In this document: one piece after another, positions 11,421-21,811 of the stretch
Layout: each line of letters begins with the position of its first letter
Position numbering within the stretch: position 1 is the first letter of the stretch
NCBI GenBank assembly: GCA_958450365.1
Contig: CAUEEP010000915.1
Span: 987,501 to 1,051,500 of the forward strand
From: Mesorhabditis belari
Taxonomy: Eukaryota > Nematoda > Chromadorea > Rhabditida > Rhabditidae
Direction of reading: 5' to 3'
Length of the DNA stretch: 64,000 nucleotides
The notes under the pieces: model-generated
Databases searched by the model: none
Seen by the model: only the letters and a program-made list of their open reading frames with translations
What the model was told of the DNA's origin: nothing
Position numbers and translations under genes: made by a program

Positions 11421-11893
11421 ACTGTATTTTCTCTAATAGAGTGCACCCTGAGCGTCGCCTTAATTCCTCGAAATCTCGAGAAACGCTTAGCAGAACCTAT
11501 CGATATGGGGTCGGAAAATGTAGCTGACAATGAGATCTAGTGGGAGATTTGAGTGTTGAGCTTCTGCAAAAGCCTGGAAACCGTAAAATAGTCACCAACT
11601 CGGCACTACTATTAGGGACAATATGGTAACTATTCCATTCCCGGTTTGGGTATTCACAAAACCCTATTTTCTCTAATAGTAGTGCACCCTAAATTGCTAA
11701 ATTGAAGTCGCCTAAATTGCTTCGAAATCTTAAAAGCCGCTTATTAGAACCTATCGATGTGGGGTCGGAAAATGTAGATGACGATGAGCTCTTTTGGGGA
11801 TAAGAGTGTTGAATCTCTCCGAAAACTTGGAAACCGTAAAATAGTCACCAACTCGGCTCAGTGAGGTGCACTACTATTAGAGAAAATACGGTA
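11421..11893. mobile_element. Two adjacent MITEs, family 'TCTCTAATAGTAGTGCACCC'
   Basis: Units 11421-11634 and 11660-11893 share TTTTCTCTAATAG...GTGCACCCT on one side and CACTACTATTAGAG on the other. The body has GTGGGGTCGGAAAATGTAG and AACCGTAAAATAGTCACCAA. Two further copies lie in the F-box gene intron (26376-26560, 26694-26923). Confidence 0.8.
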
Positions 11894-11964
11894 TTTACCT
11901 CGTTAGGCAATTATTCACAATTACTATATGTTCATAAAGCCTTTTCAAATCTCTTTAGCTTTGT

Positions 11965-12032
11965 TTATTTTCCATTCCCAAAACAATAACCAGTCATTTT
12001 CCCAATATTTCCATCAATAGCAATTTTCGGAG
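11965..12032 (-). pseudogene. Orphan terminal exon ending GYCFGNGK-stop
   Basis: After the acceptor GGATTTTCAG, this 68-base exon starts in phase 2 and encodes PKIAIDGNIGKMTGYCFGNG, K, stop. Its phase fits the G-ending exon at 10383-10452, giving Ala at the junction. The order on the chromosome is reversed, so the two cannot form one transcript as placed. Confidence 0.45.
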
Positions 12033-12700
12033 CTGAAAATCCCGCTGTTTCGCTCAAAAATCGTGCATAGCTTTATTGTGGTGAAAGTTGGGGAAAAGGG
12101 AAGTGCAATTATATTCGAATAAAGGTATGACAATGGAAAAAGCCAGGCTGTTTTGAAAACCGCTTTACTTTTTTAGGCGTTGAATTGGTAGAAACAAGTT
12201 ATTGTTGTTTCTAATGTTTAGAGATGTGAATCAACTCATGACAAGACTCATCTTTTGTATTCAAACATTTATAAACATCACATTGTCTTCCATTCAGCTC
12301 ATCGCAAAACAAGATGTCTTAAAATAATAATAATTTATCATTGTGCACTCTTGTTATGATTGTTGGATATCTTTTTCTTGTTGACCACTTCTCTCAACAA
12401 ATTTTATATTTCAATTCTTGCCAGCCAGACAGCTGTTTCTCATTATTTCTTTTATTTATTGATTTGCAAGAGAGAACATTTCATTCATTAAATATTAATA
12501 ATCAAGGAGAAAGGATTGATTCTGTTTGAATAATTGACTTTTTATTGTTAGTATTTCAAATGTACTCTAGCACTTGAAAAGGTTTAATCTTTGAACTTCT
12601 AAAGTAGAAAGCTAGGAAAGTAGAAAGACAACAGCTGTCAAGGGATTGGAATCGGATCTCTTTCATAGAAAATAATGACTCATTTAAACTGTGAGATTGG
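12033..12700. other. Intergenic, no gene seen
   Basis: AT-rich. The only longer frame (12341-12529, +) has no homology cue or splice context. Confidence 0.4.
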
Positions 12701-12732
12701 TCAGGGAACAGTGAAAAGTTTAAAACTTTAAA

Positions 12733-12948
12733 CTCAGGCTTAGGCTTAGGCTCAGACTTAGGGTTAGGCTCAGGCTCAAGATCAGGCTCAGGCTTAGGCT
12801 CAGGCTCAGGCTCAGGCTTAGGCTCAGGCTTAGGCTCAGGCTTAGGCTCAGGCTTAGGCTCAGGCTTAGGCTCAGGCTTAGGCTCAGGCTTAGGCTCAGG
12901 CTCAGGCTTAGGCTCAGGCTCAGGCTTAGGCTCAGGCTTAGGCTCAGG
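12733..12948 (+). repeat. Interstitial telomere-like array of TTAGGC/TCAGGC
   Basis: About 216 bp of alternating TTAGGC and TCAGGC hexamers. TTAGGC is the nematode telomere unit. The array lies between two copies of a 25-base direct repeat (GGAACAGTGAAAAGTTTAAA and following) at 12706-12730 and 12948-12972. The minus strand reads as an open Ser-Leu repeat, which is a by-product. Confidence 0.9.
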
Positions 12949-12972
12949 AACAGTGAAAAGTTTAAAACTTTA

Positions 12973-14090
12973 ATTCTATAAAATAAATCATAGATTTTAC
13001 CTGGTTTTCTGAACCAAAAAGCAGGAATTTTATGTCTCTTATGGGTTCTTAGTTGAATTGATGATCCCAGATAAAGATCGTTCTCCTCTTTATTCATCAA
13101 GATATCAAGGCTGAATAAAAAGGATAATACTCATTCAGCTACTCATTCAACCCATAACCCATAACTCATTGTCAGCCCAGCAGATGGCCTTTATCTCTGC
13201 AGATCACACATTCAACACTGACCCTCACTTTGTTTGTCGCCGAAATTCACCAAACGACTCATCCTCCAATCTCCAGTCTTCTTTTTACTCTTTATTATAA
13301 ATTCTATTCAAAAATCATCCCTCAATACTTAAGTTTAAAATCTATGATTTCCAAATTTCAACTTTTTTTACAAACAAGGTCAAAACAGTTAACGATTCTC
13401 TCTGACTCATTCGGTATTTCTGCATTTTTCCTCTTCGACTTTTCCCCATCATCGTTTACTCGTTCTCTCAATTGTTTTTGTCCGGAAATTTTTTTTTGTG
13501 GCCTATAGGAGGATAGGAGAGAGATGGACGAGGAAAAGGGGATGAGGATGGGCTGAATGCCAATGTGCCTCTCTTTCTTTGTATGATTTATGTGCAGATG
13601 TCGAAGAAGAAATACAAGAAAATCAGAGGTTTGAGAAGAGCTGTGAATCTAGAGAACAGAGAGAATTGAAGAAAAATCAGCCAAAGATTGGGATAATCAA
13701 GAGGCAAAAGGATTTAGTGATGTTGAAAGAGAGAGTTAGAGATCTAGAAGTTAGAGAGGTAAAAGAATTTTAGGGAACTATAGAAATGCTCGAAAAGAGT
13801 TAGATCCCTAGAAGTTAGATGGAAAAAAAAGAGAAGAGTTATTTCCAGGCAGAATGGGCGGAGTCCCACTCAGAGATTCCCGCTCTTCTTTTCGGGGGAG
13901 ATCGGGTGGGATGGGAGTTGTTTGGGATGAAAGTTGTTTGTGTCACGCCCCACACTCATCTCTCTTTTTGCAGCCACTATACATTCAATTCAATTCTCTT
14001 TCTGACAATGATCCTCCAATTTTGCGGTTTATTTTTTTAGGTTTAGATTCGAGAGTTCAATCAGACACGATTCAAACAGTAACCTGAGAA
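12973..14090. other. Upstream region of the five-gene array, no gene seen
   Basis: Several short open frames (13230-13508, 13579-13773, 13819-14087) lack family resemblance and consistent splice signals. It may include promoter sequence for the first array gene. Confidence 0.4.
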
Positions 14091-14097
14091 TTTAGAT

Positions 14098-14306
14098 CTA
14101 GATCTGCTTGCTGTTCGAATTTAGATTCAGATTCGGATTCGGATTCAGATTCAGATTCAGATTCAGATTCGGATCCAGGTTCGGATCCAGATTCAGATTC
14201 AGATCCAGATCCAGATTTAGATCCAGATTTAGATTCTGATCCAGATCCAGATTCAGATCCAGATTCAGATTCAGATCCAGATTCTGATCCAAATCCAGAT
14301 CCAGAT
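14098..14306. repeat. Degenerate hexamer repeat AGATTC/AGATCC
   Basis: About 33 units of GATTCA/GATCCA-type hexamers. The minus strand is open as an Asn/Leu/Asp repeat, a consequence of the 6-bp period. It lies about 100 bp upstream of the first array gene. Confidence 0.9.
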
Positions 14307-14406
14307 CACAGTAATGCTTGCTGTTCTTGTTAACTTTTGTACTTCTTTCAATTTTGTGTACAATATTGACAATATTGGCTAATATGATAATTTCCAGACT
14401 TCAACA

Positions 14407-15003
14407 ATGGCCAAGTTCGATAGCAACTATTTCGGCACTCGCCGTGGACTCATCCGAATTGTGATGATCATCATCGGATTCGCCATCTCGGCAACTCTCT
14501 GCGGCAACTGGTGAGTAAATTACAGAACCAGTTTCAATACAAATTTAAACATTACAAACTTGCAAAGCTATCAAAACATAAAATAGGTTCGGAGGACGAT
14601 CTTGCTTCAATGAGGCCCGTCTTGGAGGAGTCTCACTGTCAAACTCGATCTTCATTGTCGTCAACATCATCATATTCATTCTTGCTATTCTCAGCATGGG
14701 CAACTATAGCTTTGTAAGTTAAAGAAATTCTCTAATCTCTAAACCTCTGAGACTAATGAATTCAGGAGCGCCTCGTCTCGTTGATCGGCGCGGTTGTGTT
14801 CGGAATCTGTGGAGCTGTGATGGTTTGGTATGTGATCCAAGACGGCTTCAATCACAATGGATTCCTCCTCCCAACAGTGAGTTTACATAATAATAAACTA
14901 TTCAAGTTATAAGCCTTCTCAAATTTTGAAATTTTAGGCTCTGGTTGTTGTTCAATTCTTCCTCTTCTTGTGGGACTGGCAGATTCTCCGTGGAGAGGCT
15001 TAA
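14407..15003 (+). CDS. Four-helix membrane protein, array member 1
   Basis: Exons 14407-14510, 14587-14713, 14766-14876 and 14938-15003 give 135 residues. Four hydrophobic helices lie near residues 15-34, 51-73, 80-102 and 113-130. It starts MAKFDSNYFGTRRGLIRIVM, has GGRSCFNE in the loop after helix 1, and ends LWDWQILRGEA. The layout resembles MARVEL-domain (MAL/CMTM-like) proteins of membrane rafts and vesicle traffic; that assignment rests on the topology and the early RG-hydrophobic pattern. A trans-splice-like acceptor (TTTCCAG) lies 12 bases before the ATG. The intron pattern (first inside a Trp codon, then two in phase 0) recurs in all five array genes. Confidence 0.92.
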
Positions 15004-15253
15004 AAAGTGAAATAACTCAGCTTCAATAACTTTCAAGTCTCTATTTTTCTTTTTGAATCTCAATCCTTTCCTATTTCTTTTTTTCTACTTATGCATTGTC
15101 TTATAAGCAACAATATCAACTTCCTTGCCTTTAAGAATAAATTGTACATATCAAACCATTCTAGAAAAGTGCTGTCAATGTTAAAAACAAAAACAATATT
15201 TCAGTTTGCAATAAAATGTGTTAGAAAATTTCTTACAGACTTTAGTAAGAAGA

Positions 15254-18200
15254 ATGGGGAATTTCGACAGCAACTACTTCAGCACTCGTCGGGGTTTGAT
15301 TCGAATTGTGATGATAATCATCGGCTTTGCCATCTCATCACTTCTCTGCAATAGTTGGTGGGTAAATCGATTGGGATTCTTGATAAACAAATGAAGATCA
15401 TTTTGAGCTTAAAGATAAGTTAGAAAATGGATATCACAGTACAAATATGAATTGAAAAGTACTGGCTGAGGAACTTAACTCTAATCATAACGATGTACAC
15501 TACTGGACAATGAAATATCATAGTTGAAAAACGATCGTCACTTTCACCCGTCTGTAACTCCCTTGTCTTTACCGTATTTGTAAATATTAATATTACCATT
15601 GTGTAGCCATTGAAAAGAGCTTTCAGAAAATGTATTAGGTTGGCAAGTTATAAACGATCGTTTTTGGGTAATGTGCTTTCTGAAAAAATGGCTTATCGAA
15701 TCAAAAAACGGTTTGATTGATTCAAAAGCCCTACCCTTAATCTACAAAATGGCTTCTTGTAGCTAATATGAGCTAATATATTTTTGAGTGATTGCATACT
15801 TTTTAAAATAAAATACTTCATCGATTAAATAGTTTCCCAAAATTTGAGAACAATCCAATCTTCGGAAGGTTGATTTTGATGCACTTGCTCAAAATGCACT
15901 TTTGTGCTAATTTAATCCATTTTCGTTTGAATTTAAGCAAGATTAAAAAAAAAGATTAAAATAAAAAGATTAAAAGAAAGAGAACGGTTCGATCGATTGG
16001 ATTGTTCTGAAATTTTGGGAAACTATGTAATCGATGAAGCGTTTTATTTTAAAAAGTATGCAATCACTCAAAAATATATTAGCTCATGAATGCTAGAAAC
16101 CAGAATTTTGAACTCTTACATTAAAATGCCTGAAAAAGTTCTAAAATAAACCGTATTTCCTCTAATAAACGCCCCCCCCCCTGACCAACTTTGGACGCTT
16201 CGTTCTCAGCCCCATTTGGAGATATTTTTATGTTTAATATATCAAAAGATAGAAGACATTAAGGGCTATCTTTTGATATATTAAACATAAAGATATCTCA
16301 AAATGGGGCTGAGAACGAAGCGTCCAAAGTTGGTCAGGGGGGCGTTTATTAGAGGAAATACGGAAACATTTTTCAAAGATTCAAAAAAGCCATTTTGTAG
16401 ATTAAGGATAGGGCTTTTGAATCAAGCAAACCGTTTTTTGATTGAATAAGCCGTTTTTTTAGAAAACACATTACCAAAAGACGATTGTTTATAACTTGCC
16501 AACCTAATATAACACTAATAGTTTAAACTCAAAGACAAGGGGAGTTACAGACGCGCGAAAGTGACGATCGTTTTTCAAATATGACATTTCATTGTCCAGT
16601 ACTGTACCATTCAGCTCTCGATCAATCCTAACATTGGGCTCACTGGGTACCAACTGGTACAATTATGACAATCTAGGAATTCAAATGGTTCAACAAAATA
16701 ATTCAAATGATTCTAAATGATCTAAAGTTTACCATTGTCGATTTCTTTTAGAGTGCGTTCCTCGCGAGTAATGCGTTTTTTAAAACGCACACTTGGGAAA
16801 AAGTTACAGTACTTTTAGCAAAAATGACGAGCCCTGCATTATATAAGACACTTTTTAAAGATACTCAGCCGTTTAACTGATTTGGTAAGAAATTCCCTTT
16901 CAATGTAAATGATTTTTTGAAAACCCTGCGCAAAAAATGGCTTTTATATTTTTTTCGCCCAGGCGCACTTTTTAAAAAACGCATTACTCGACAATTACTC
17001 GAGCTATTACTCGAGTAAGAAAATTACTCATGCAAATTTACTCGAGTATTTACTTTACTCGCGAGGAACACACTCTAATTTTTTCGGTCTCAGACAGAGC
17101 CGAAGCTTTTTGGGTTTTCGGTTTGACTGACCGGACCGTACCGAACGATATCAACATCTTTATCGCAAGATATTTAAACTTCAAGCTTTGGGATTATATA
17201 AGATTAAAAAAAAACGGACTATAAATTAGCATAGTCGATTCTATTGGGATGATTTTATGGAGAAAAATCCGGGTTTTAGTTTCGGGTTTTTGAGCTTTTC
17301 TCAAAGAATTACTGAAATAAAAAAGAGTCATGACGGGAGTGGGACCAATGCTACCTTTTTTTTGCGCACCCGGACATTTGCGCACCTTTTTTTCCGCACC
17401 TTGCCATTAGCGCACCTTTTTTCTCGTTTTAAAAAAGCTCTAAAAAGCTAATATTAACCAATTTCTATTGCAAAAGTTGTTTTTCTAGGTAATTTGAGGG
17501 TGTCGAATTCAAATTTTGACATAACAGAGCCGGTGGAACCAATTTGAAAGACAAAACGGCTAGAAAATTGTCGATCGTTTTCTTTGTATAACTCCGTTCG
17601 TTCCACAAGCGTCCGTTTGTTTCCATATGACAAAATTTGAATTCGACACCCTCAAATTACCTAGAAAAACAACTTTTGGAATAGAAATTGGTTAATATTA
17701 GCTTTTTAGAGCTTTTTTAAAACGCGAAAAAAGGTGCGCTAATGGCAAGGTGCGGAAAAAAAGGTGCGCAAATGTCCGGGTGCACAAAAAAGGTCGCATT
17801 TGTCCCACTCCCAGTCATGACAGAATAAGCTTTAATAAATACGCGATTGTTCGAGTTGTTGAGCTTTTAAAGCTTCTTTCTTAGACTTCGATTAATCGAG
17901 TAAAAAAATTACTCATGCAAATTTATTCGAGTAATTACTTACTCGCGAGGAACACACTCTAATTTCTTTAGGTGGGGAGGTCGATCATGTTTTAATGAAA
18001 CTCGTCTCGGTGGAGTATCCGCAGCGAATTTCATCTTCATCGTCGTCAATATTGTTTTCTTTGTCTTAGCCATTCTCAGCATTACAAACTACAGCTTTGT
18101 GAGTTAAGCTAGGCAGGCATTGTGAATTTCTAAGCAATGAAACAATTCCAGGAACGTCTGGCTTCACTGGCTGGAGCCATTGTGTTCGGAATCTGCAGTG

Positions 18201-18393
18201 CCGTGATGATTTGGTACATTATCCAAGATGGACTTAATCACACCGTCATTCTCTTGCCAACGGTGGGATTTCAGCTTAGATTCATCGACTTATCATGTTC
18301 ATGCAAAACTTTCAACTTTAGGCACTCGTCGTTGTGCAATTCTTTCTCTTTGTTTGGGATTGGCAAATTCTCAATGGAGAAGCACACAATTAG
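15254..18393 (+). CDS. Four-helix membrane protein, array member 2, with giant first intron
   Basis: Exons 15254-15357, 17972-18098, 18152-18262 and 18322-18393 encode 137 residues, closest to member 1: it starts MGNFDSNYFSTRRGLIRIVM, has WWGGRSCFNE, and ends WDWQILNGEAHN. The coding sequence is intact. Intron 1 is 2,614 bp and consists largely of stacked transposable elements, whereas the other introns are ~50-60 bp. The ATG is 251 bases after the stop of member 1, with an acceptor-like TTTCTTACAG about 20 bases before it. Similarity to member 1 suggests a recent tandem duplicate. Function is inferred only from topology. Confidence 0.9.
15635..16507. mobile_element. Mariner-type palindromic element nested in 15498-16607
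   Basis: Ends are TTAGGTTGGCAAGTTATAAA and its mirror TTTATAACTTGCCAACCTAA, with long inverted arms (for example, AAAGCCCTACCCTTAATCTA mirrored near 16400). It has no transposase and is itself interrupted at 16151-16363. Confidence 0.85.
16151..16363. mobile_element. Palindromic MITE 'CCGTATTTCCTCTAATAAAC', innermost layer
   Basis: An almost perfect palindrome: CCGTATTTCCTCTAATAAAC with a C-run on the left, GTTTATTAGAGGAAATACGG on the right, and a centre that folds back around ATATCAAAAGATAG. Confidence 0.85.
16749..17077. mobile_element. MITE 'TAGAGTG(C/T)GTTCCTCGCGAGTAA'
   Basis: The inverted ends GAGTGCGTTCCTCGCGAGTA and TACTCGCGAGGAACACACTC (one mismatch) bound an AT-rich body with several ACTCGAGTAA words. 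A second copy of the right end, with ~60 bp of body, lies at 17895-17961, just before exon 2 of array member 2. Confidence 0.75.
17331..17820. mobile_element. Palindromic MITE 'GCGCACCCGGACATTTGCGC' (copy 1)
   Basis: The left arm runs TGGGACCAATGCTACC, then GCGCACCCGGACATTTGCGC. The right arm mirrors it, with GCGCAAATGTCCGGGTGCAC and TTTGTCCCACTCCC. The arms are over 200 bp. A second copy is at 51166-51644. Confidence 0.85.
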
Positions 18394-19100
18394 GAGCTTT
18401 TTTATTGTAAAATATCAAAGTATTTTTCATGTTTTGGGTACCCAATCTTTCTATTTTGCTCAAGCTTATCGACCAAATATATTCATTGACTTTGCAAATA
18501 AATAATACAGATCTAAAGCCAATTTCTAAAGCCTTTAGTTCATTGTTTTATCAATGAATGAAAATATTTGATTTGTTTATATTGTAAAGATTTTAAAGAG
18601 TAATTTTAAGATAATTCAATAGTCGATTTTAAAGAGCAATTGTAAGATGATTCACATAGAATAGTCGACTTGTTTGAATGTGAAGGAATGAAGTGAAACA
18701 AAACATTTACTAGAGACTTGTTTTGCTTTGTTTTGTTTTGCTTTGTTGCAAGTTTATGAAGAATCCAATGAATCCAAAGTAAAACAAAGAAACTGTTAGT
18801 TACACTACAGCACCTAGAACAGTTGAAACAAATCCTCACGCAAAGGATTCACTTCCAGAACCAATGCAAGAAGATCCTCCATCGATCACCTAGATCTAGC
18901 GCTCACATAAAAGTGCAAATGAAAAGAGAGAAATGATTCGTGCCGATTCATCGATTTTTCTCCTTCACCTCATTCTCCTCTTTTCCTTTCTTTTCACCCA
19001 CTCACAGCATGTTTTCCTTTCAAGAGAGCCTATTCACAGTCCACAGACAACAGCACACCTTTTGCATAAGTCGATATAATCGTTTGACATTGATGCTAAT
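18394..19100. other. Between array members 2 and 3, no gene seen
   Basis: AT-rich, with a short TTTTG repeat at 18717-18745. Polyadenylation-type AATAAA words follow the stop of member 2 (near 18497). Confidence 0.4.
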
Positions 19101-19102
19101 GG

Positions 19103-19918
19103 ATTTATTTCGTTCTTTTGATCATTTCCTCCTGTAAAACAAGTTTATATTCGTGAAGATTTCATTGTTGTTTTCTCTTTAAATTCTCTTTTTACAAAAA
19201 GACAGCAATCTTTAGAAAGCGATGGAAGATGTTCGTCGGAACACTGGCTACATTTATTTCGTTTTTTTGATCATTTCCTTCTGTAAAACAAGTTTATATT
19301 CCTGAAGATCTCATTGTTGTTTTCTTTTTAAATTCTCTTTTTACAAAAAGACAGCAATCTTTAGAAAGCGATGGAAGATGTTCGTCTGAACACTGGCTAC
19401 ATTTATTTCGTTTTTTTTGATCATTTCCTCTTGTAAAACAAGTTCTTGTAGACTCGATTTTTGATTATTAAATGATTAAATTTTGCGGATTTATAACGAA
19501 AATGATAAGGGGTTTATTTTTGCGGATGTATAACGGAAAGGAACCCTCTTTCATATGTAAAATTCTTGCTGGCTGTTTGTTTGTTTTAAAAACTAGATGC
19601 GATTCTACGTTGCAATTGCAAAATTTAATTAGAATAATTACGGTAGTTCAATTCAATTCAAAAGTACAATTCATTCCAAAACAAGTTCTGATATTCCTGA
19701 AGATTTCATTGTTGTTTTCTTTTTAAATTCTCTTTTTACAAAAAGACAACAATCTTTAGAAAACGATGGGAGATGTTCGTCTGAACACTGGCTACATTTA
19801 TTTCGTTTTTTTTGATCATTTCCTCCTGTAAAACAAGTTTAAATTCCTGAAGATTTGATTGTTGTTTTCTTTTTAAATTCTCTTTTTACAAAAAGACAGA
19901 AATCTTTAGAAAACGATG
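19103..19918 (+). repeat. Tandem copies of the array-member-3 start region
   Basis: A ~148 bp unit holds TTTGATCATTTCCTCCTGTA, then CTCTTTTTACAAAAAGACA, an acceptor-like CTTTAG, an ATG and about eleven codons. It occurs with its ATG near 19222, 19370 and 19766, and finally at the real gene start (19916). The third unit carries a ~250 bp insertion (about 19444-19692). The upstream ATGs lead into 27-codon-scale dead ends. Confidence 0.9.
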
Positions 19919-20486
19919 GGAGATGTTCGTCTGAACACTGGCTACATTCAGTCACAACGTGGTCTTGTGAAAATATTCCAAATCGTTTTCGGATTCATTG
20001 TCTGTTGCATGCTATGTGCTGCATGGTAAAGAGATTTTACTTAACTTTTTACTTAATCTTTTGCAATATCAGAGATATGCCGATTTAGGCACGGCGGTCG
20101 ATCGTGCTTTGCTGAGTTTCGCGTCTCGTTCGTCTCGGCTCTTTGTTTCGTCGTCACAACGATCAATGTTGTACTCTTCATCATGAATTTTCTCAATATG
20201 GGACCAACAAAATTGGTAAACTAAACTTTAGAAAATGAATAAAACTTGATTTAGGAAAGAATCTACTCTCTAGTGGTCTCCGTTTTCTTCTTTGTCGGCG
20301 CCATTCTAATCCTTTGGTTTATCATCGATGCTTACTCGAGCAAAGTCTTGCTGATTTTTGTTTTCGTAAGTTTTCAGTAGTTGAACATCTGGTTGATCCT
20401 TTACATTTCAGCTATTCTTGCTGATTCAAATTGGACTCTACGTCTACGATTTAAAGCTGTTACACGCACAGATTGGAGCTAAATAA
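19916..20486 (+). CDS. Four-helix membrane protein, array member 3
   Basis: Exons 19916-20025, 20089-20215, 20255-20365 and 20412-20486 give 140 residues with the same four helices and intron phases as its neighbours. It starts MGDVRLNTGYIQSQRGLVKI, keeps HGGRSCFAE after helix 1, and has diverged at the C-terminus (VYDLKLLHAQIGAK, without the GEA ending). I chose the ATG at 19916 because it runs into the first helix; three duplicated ATGs upstream do not. An acceptor-like CTTTAG lies 6 bases before the ATG. Confidence 0.92.
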
Positions 20487-21337
20487 ACAGTACTTGATCG
20501 AGCTATTGGTTATCTTTCTCTTAAACTCATAAATTATTTTCTAACCAACATTTCTACTGCCATTATCCACTAGAAAATCTCGATTCTTTGTGATTTTATC
20601 GATCTCTATGCAAAATTTTTTTGGGTTTTTTTCGATTGTGAAAAATTACTAGTAAACAAACAGAAAAGTCTACTTTTTTTGGAACTAACCAATCTTTTTT
20701 TTCTTTGTGTATTTGATAAACGGTGATTAGAAAAAAAACTCGCAAAAATCTTGAGAAAAATCTTGGATTGAGTCAAAGAGTTGGCTTATCAGATTTCAAC
20801 GATTTTTTTTGAGCAATCGAAGGCAAATATAAACATTGAGCTCAAAAAAAGGGAAAGTTGCTGTTGAAAAAGCGTCAGAGTTTAAATTTTAGATAATTTG
20901 ATCAAAGTTTTATTCTTATTTACTCTAAATTGAAACTCTAATCTAAATTGAAATCTCTAAATACGATTCTCAATCAATCTTCTATTCCAGTTTTCAAATC
21001 TAACAACTTTTCGTTTTTCTTTTGCATCTATTTTCTTAATTTCCAAATTTCCACACTGTTTCCTCACTAATCTTAAGTTTCCGACAAGTGTTAATCAATA
21101 TTTGAGAATGGTTTAAGAGAGAGAGAAGTGAATAACAACGGCACGATCACTGTTTATTTGGGTGCACTTTATGGAAGAGAAAGGGAATGACGAAGAAAGA
21201 CGGGAATAACTGGAATAACTATGAGTTAGAATCATTCTAATGTAGTTAATAAATATGAAATTCATTTGGGGTATTAAAAGGAGTACAAATAGAAATCGTT
21301 CAGCTATTGAACTGAAAGTTTTTGAAGGTTTAGATAA
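20487..21337. other. 3' flank of array member 3, no gene seen
   Basis: AT-rich with poly-T runs. No recognised gene. Confidence 0.4.
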
Positions 21338-21625
21338 GCTCAAGCTCGCTCAGAAGCTCAGCTCAAGCTCGCTCAGAAGCTCAGCTCAAGCTCGCTCAGA
21401 AGCTCAGCTCAAGCTCGCTCAGAAGCTCAGCTCAAGCTCGCTCAGAAGCCAGCCAAGCTCGCCAGAAGCCAGCCAAGCTCGCTCAGAAGCTCAGCTCAAG
21501 CTCGCTCAGAAGCTCAGCTCAAGCTCGCTCAGAAGCTCAGCTCAAGCTCGCTCAGAAGCTCAGCTCAAGCTCGCTCAGAAGCTCAGCTCAAGCTCGCTCA
21601 AAAGCTCAGCTCAAGCTCGCTCGTA
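21338..21625. repeat. 23-bp minisatellite AGCTCAGCTCAAGCTCGCTCAGA
   Basis: About twelve units, two of them shortened (AGCCAGCCAAGCTCGCCAGA near 21446-21480). The period is not a multiple of 3, so it stays open in several frames as false Ser/Leu/Gln repeats. It lies between array members 3 and 4. Confidence 0.95.
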
Positions 21626-21714
21626 TTTCCATTTCCTCTAACCTGTTCAACCATTCAACAATTTAGAAAGCTTTGAATATTGGAAATGAGAGTATGGGAT
21701 AAGGCTCTATCCTG

Positions 21715-21811
21715 GCGGCGATGGGATAGTTGGTGTAGCTGATTGGTGAACCGTTGGCTGATAAGCAGCCCGGTAAACGGGAGGTCACGGGTTCGAATCC
21801 CGGTGCCGATC
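21715..21811 (+). tRNA. tRNA-like sequence, possibly with a long variable arm
   Basis: Contains GTAGCTGATTGG (A-box-like), GGTCACGGGTTCGAATCCCG (a good T arm and B box) and a downstream T run (pol III terminator). GGCGGCG at the 5' side can pair loosely with TGCCGAT at the 3' side. CCCGGTAAACGGG makes a stem-loop that could be a class II variable arm. The total is longer than a usual tRNA and the anticodon arm is ambiguous, so it may be a pseudogene or SINE head. CGGTAAACG and ATCACGGGTTC-like words recur at 52552-52618. Confidence 0.35.

Larger units (their letters stand above)
15498..16607. mobile_element. MITE 'ACTGGACAATGAAAT' copy 2, split by a nested element
   Basis: Left half 15498-15634 and right half 16508-16607 match the element at 2785-3019 and are separated by an 873 bp insertion. 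It is the outermost layer of a three-level nest in intron 1 of array member 2. Confidence 0.85.

Noticed and set aside
12720..13100. Ser-Leu repeat protein on the minus strand
   Set aside because: Product of the TTAGGC/TCAGGC array.
21255..21641. 128-codon Ser/Leu/Gln protein
   Set aside because: Built from a 23-bp minisatellite, no splice or family support.
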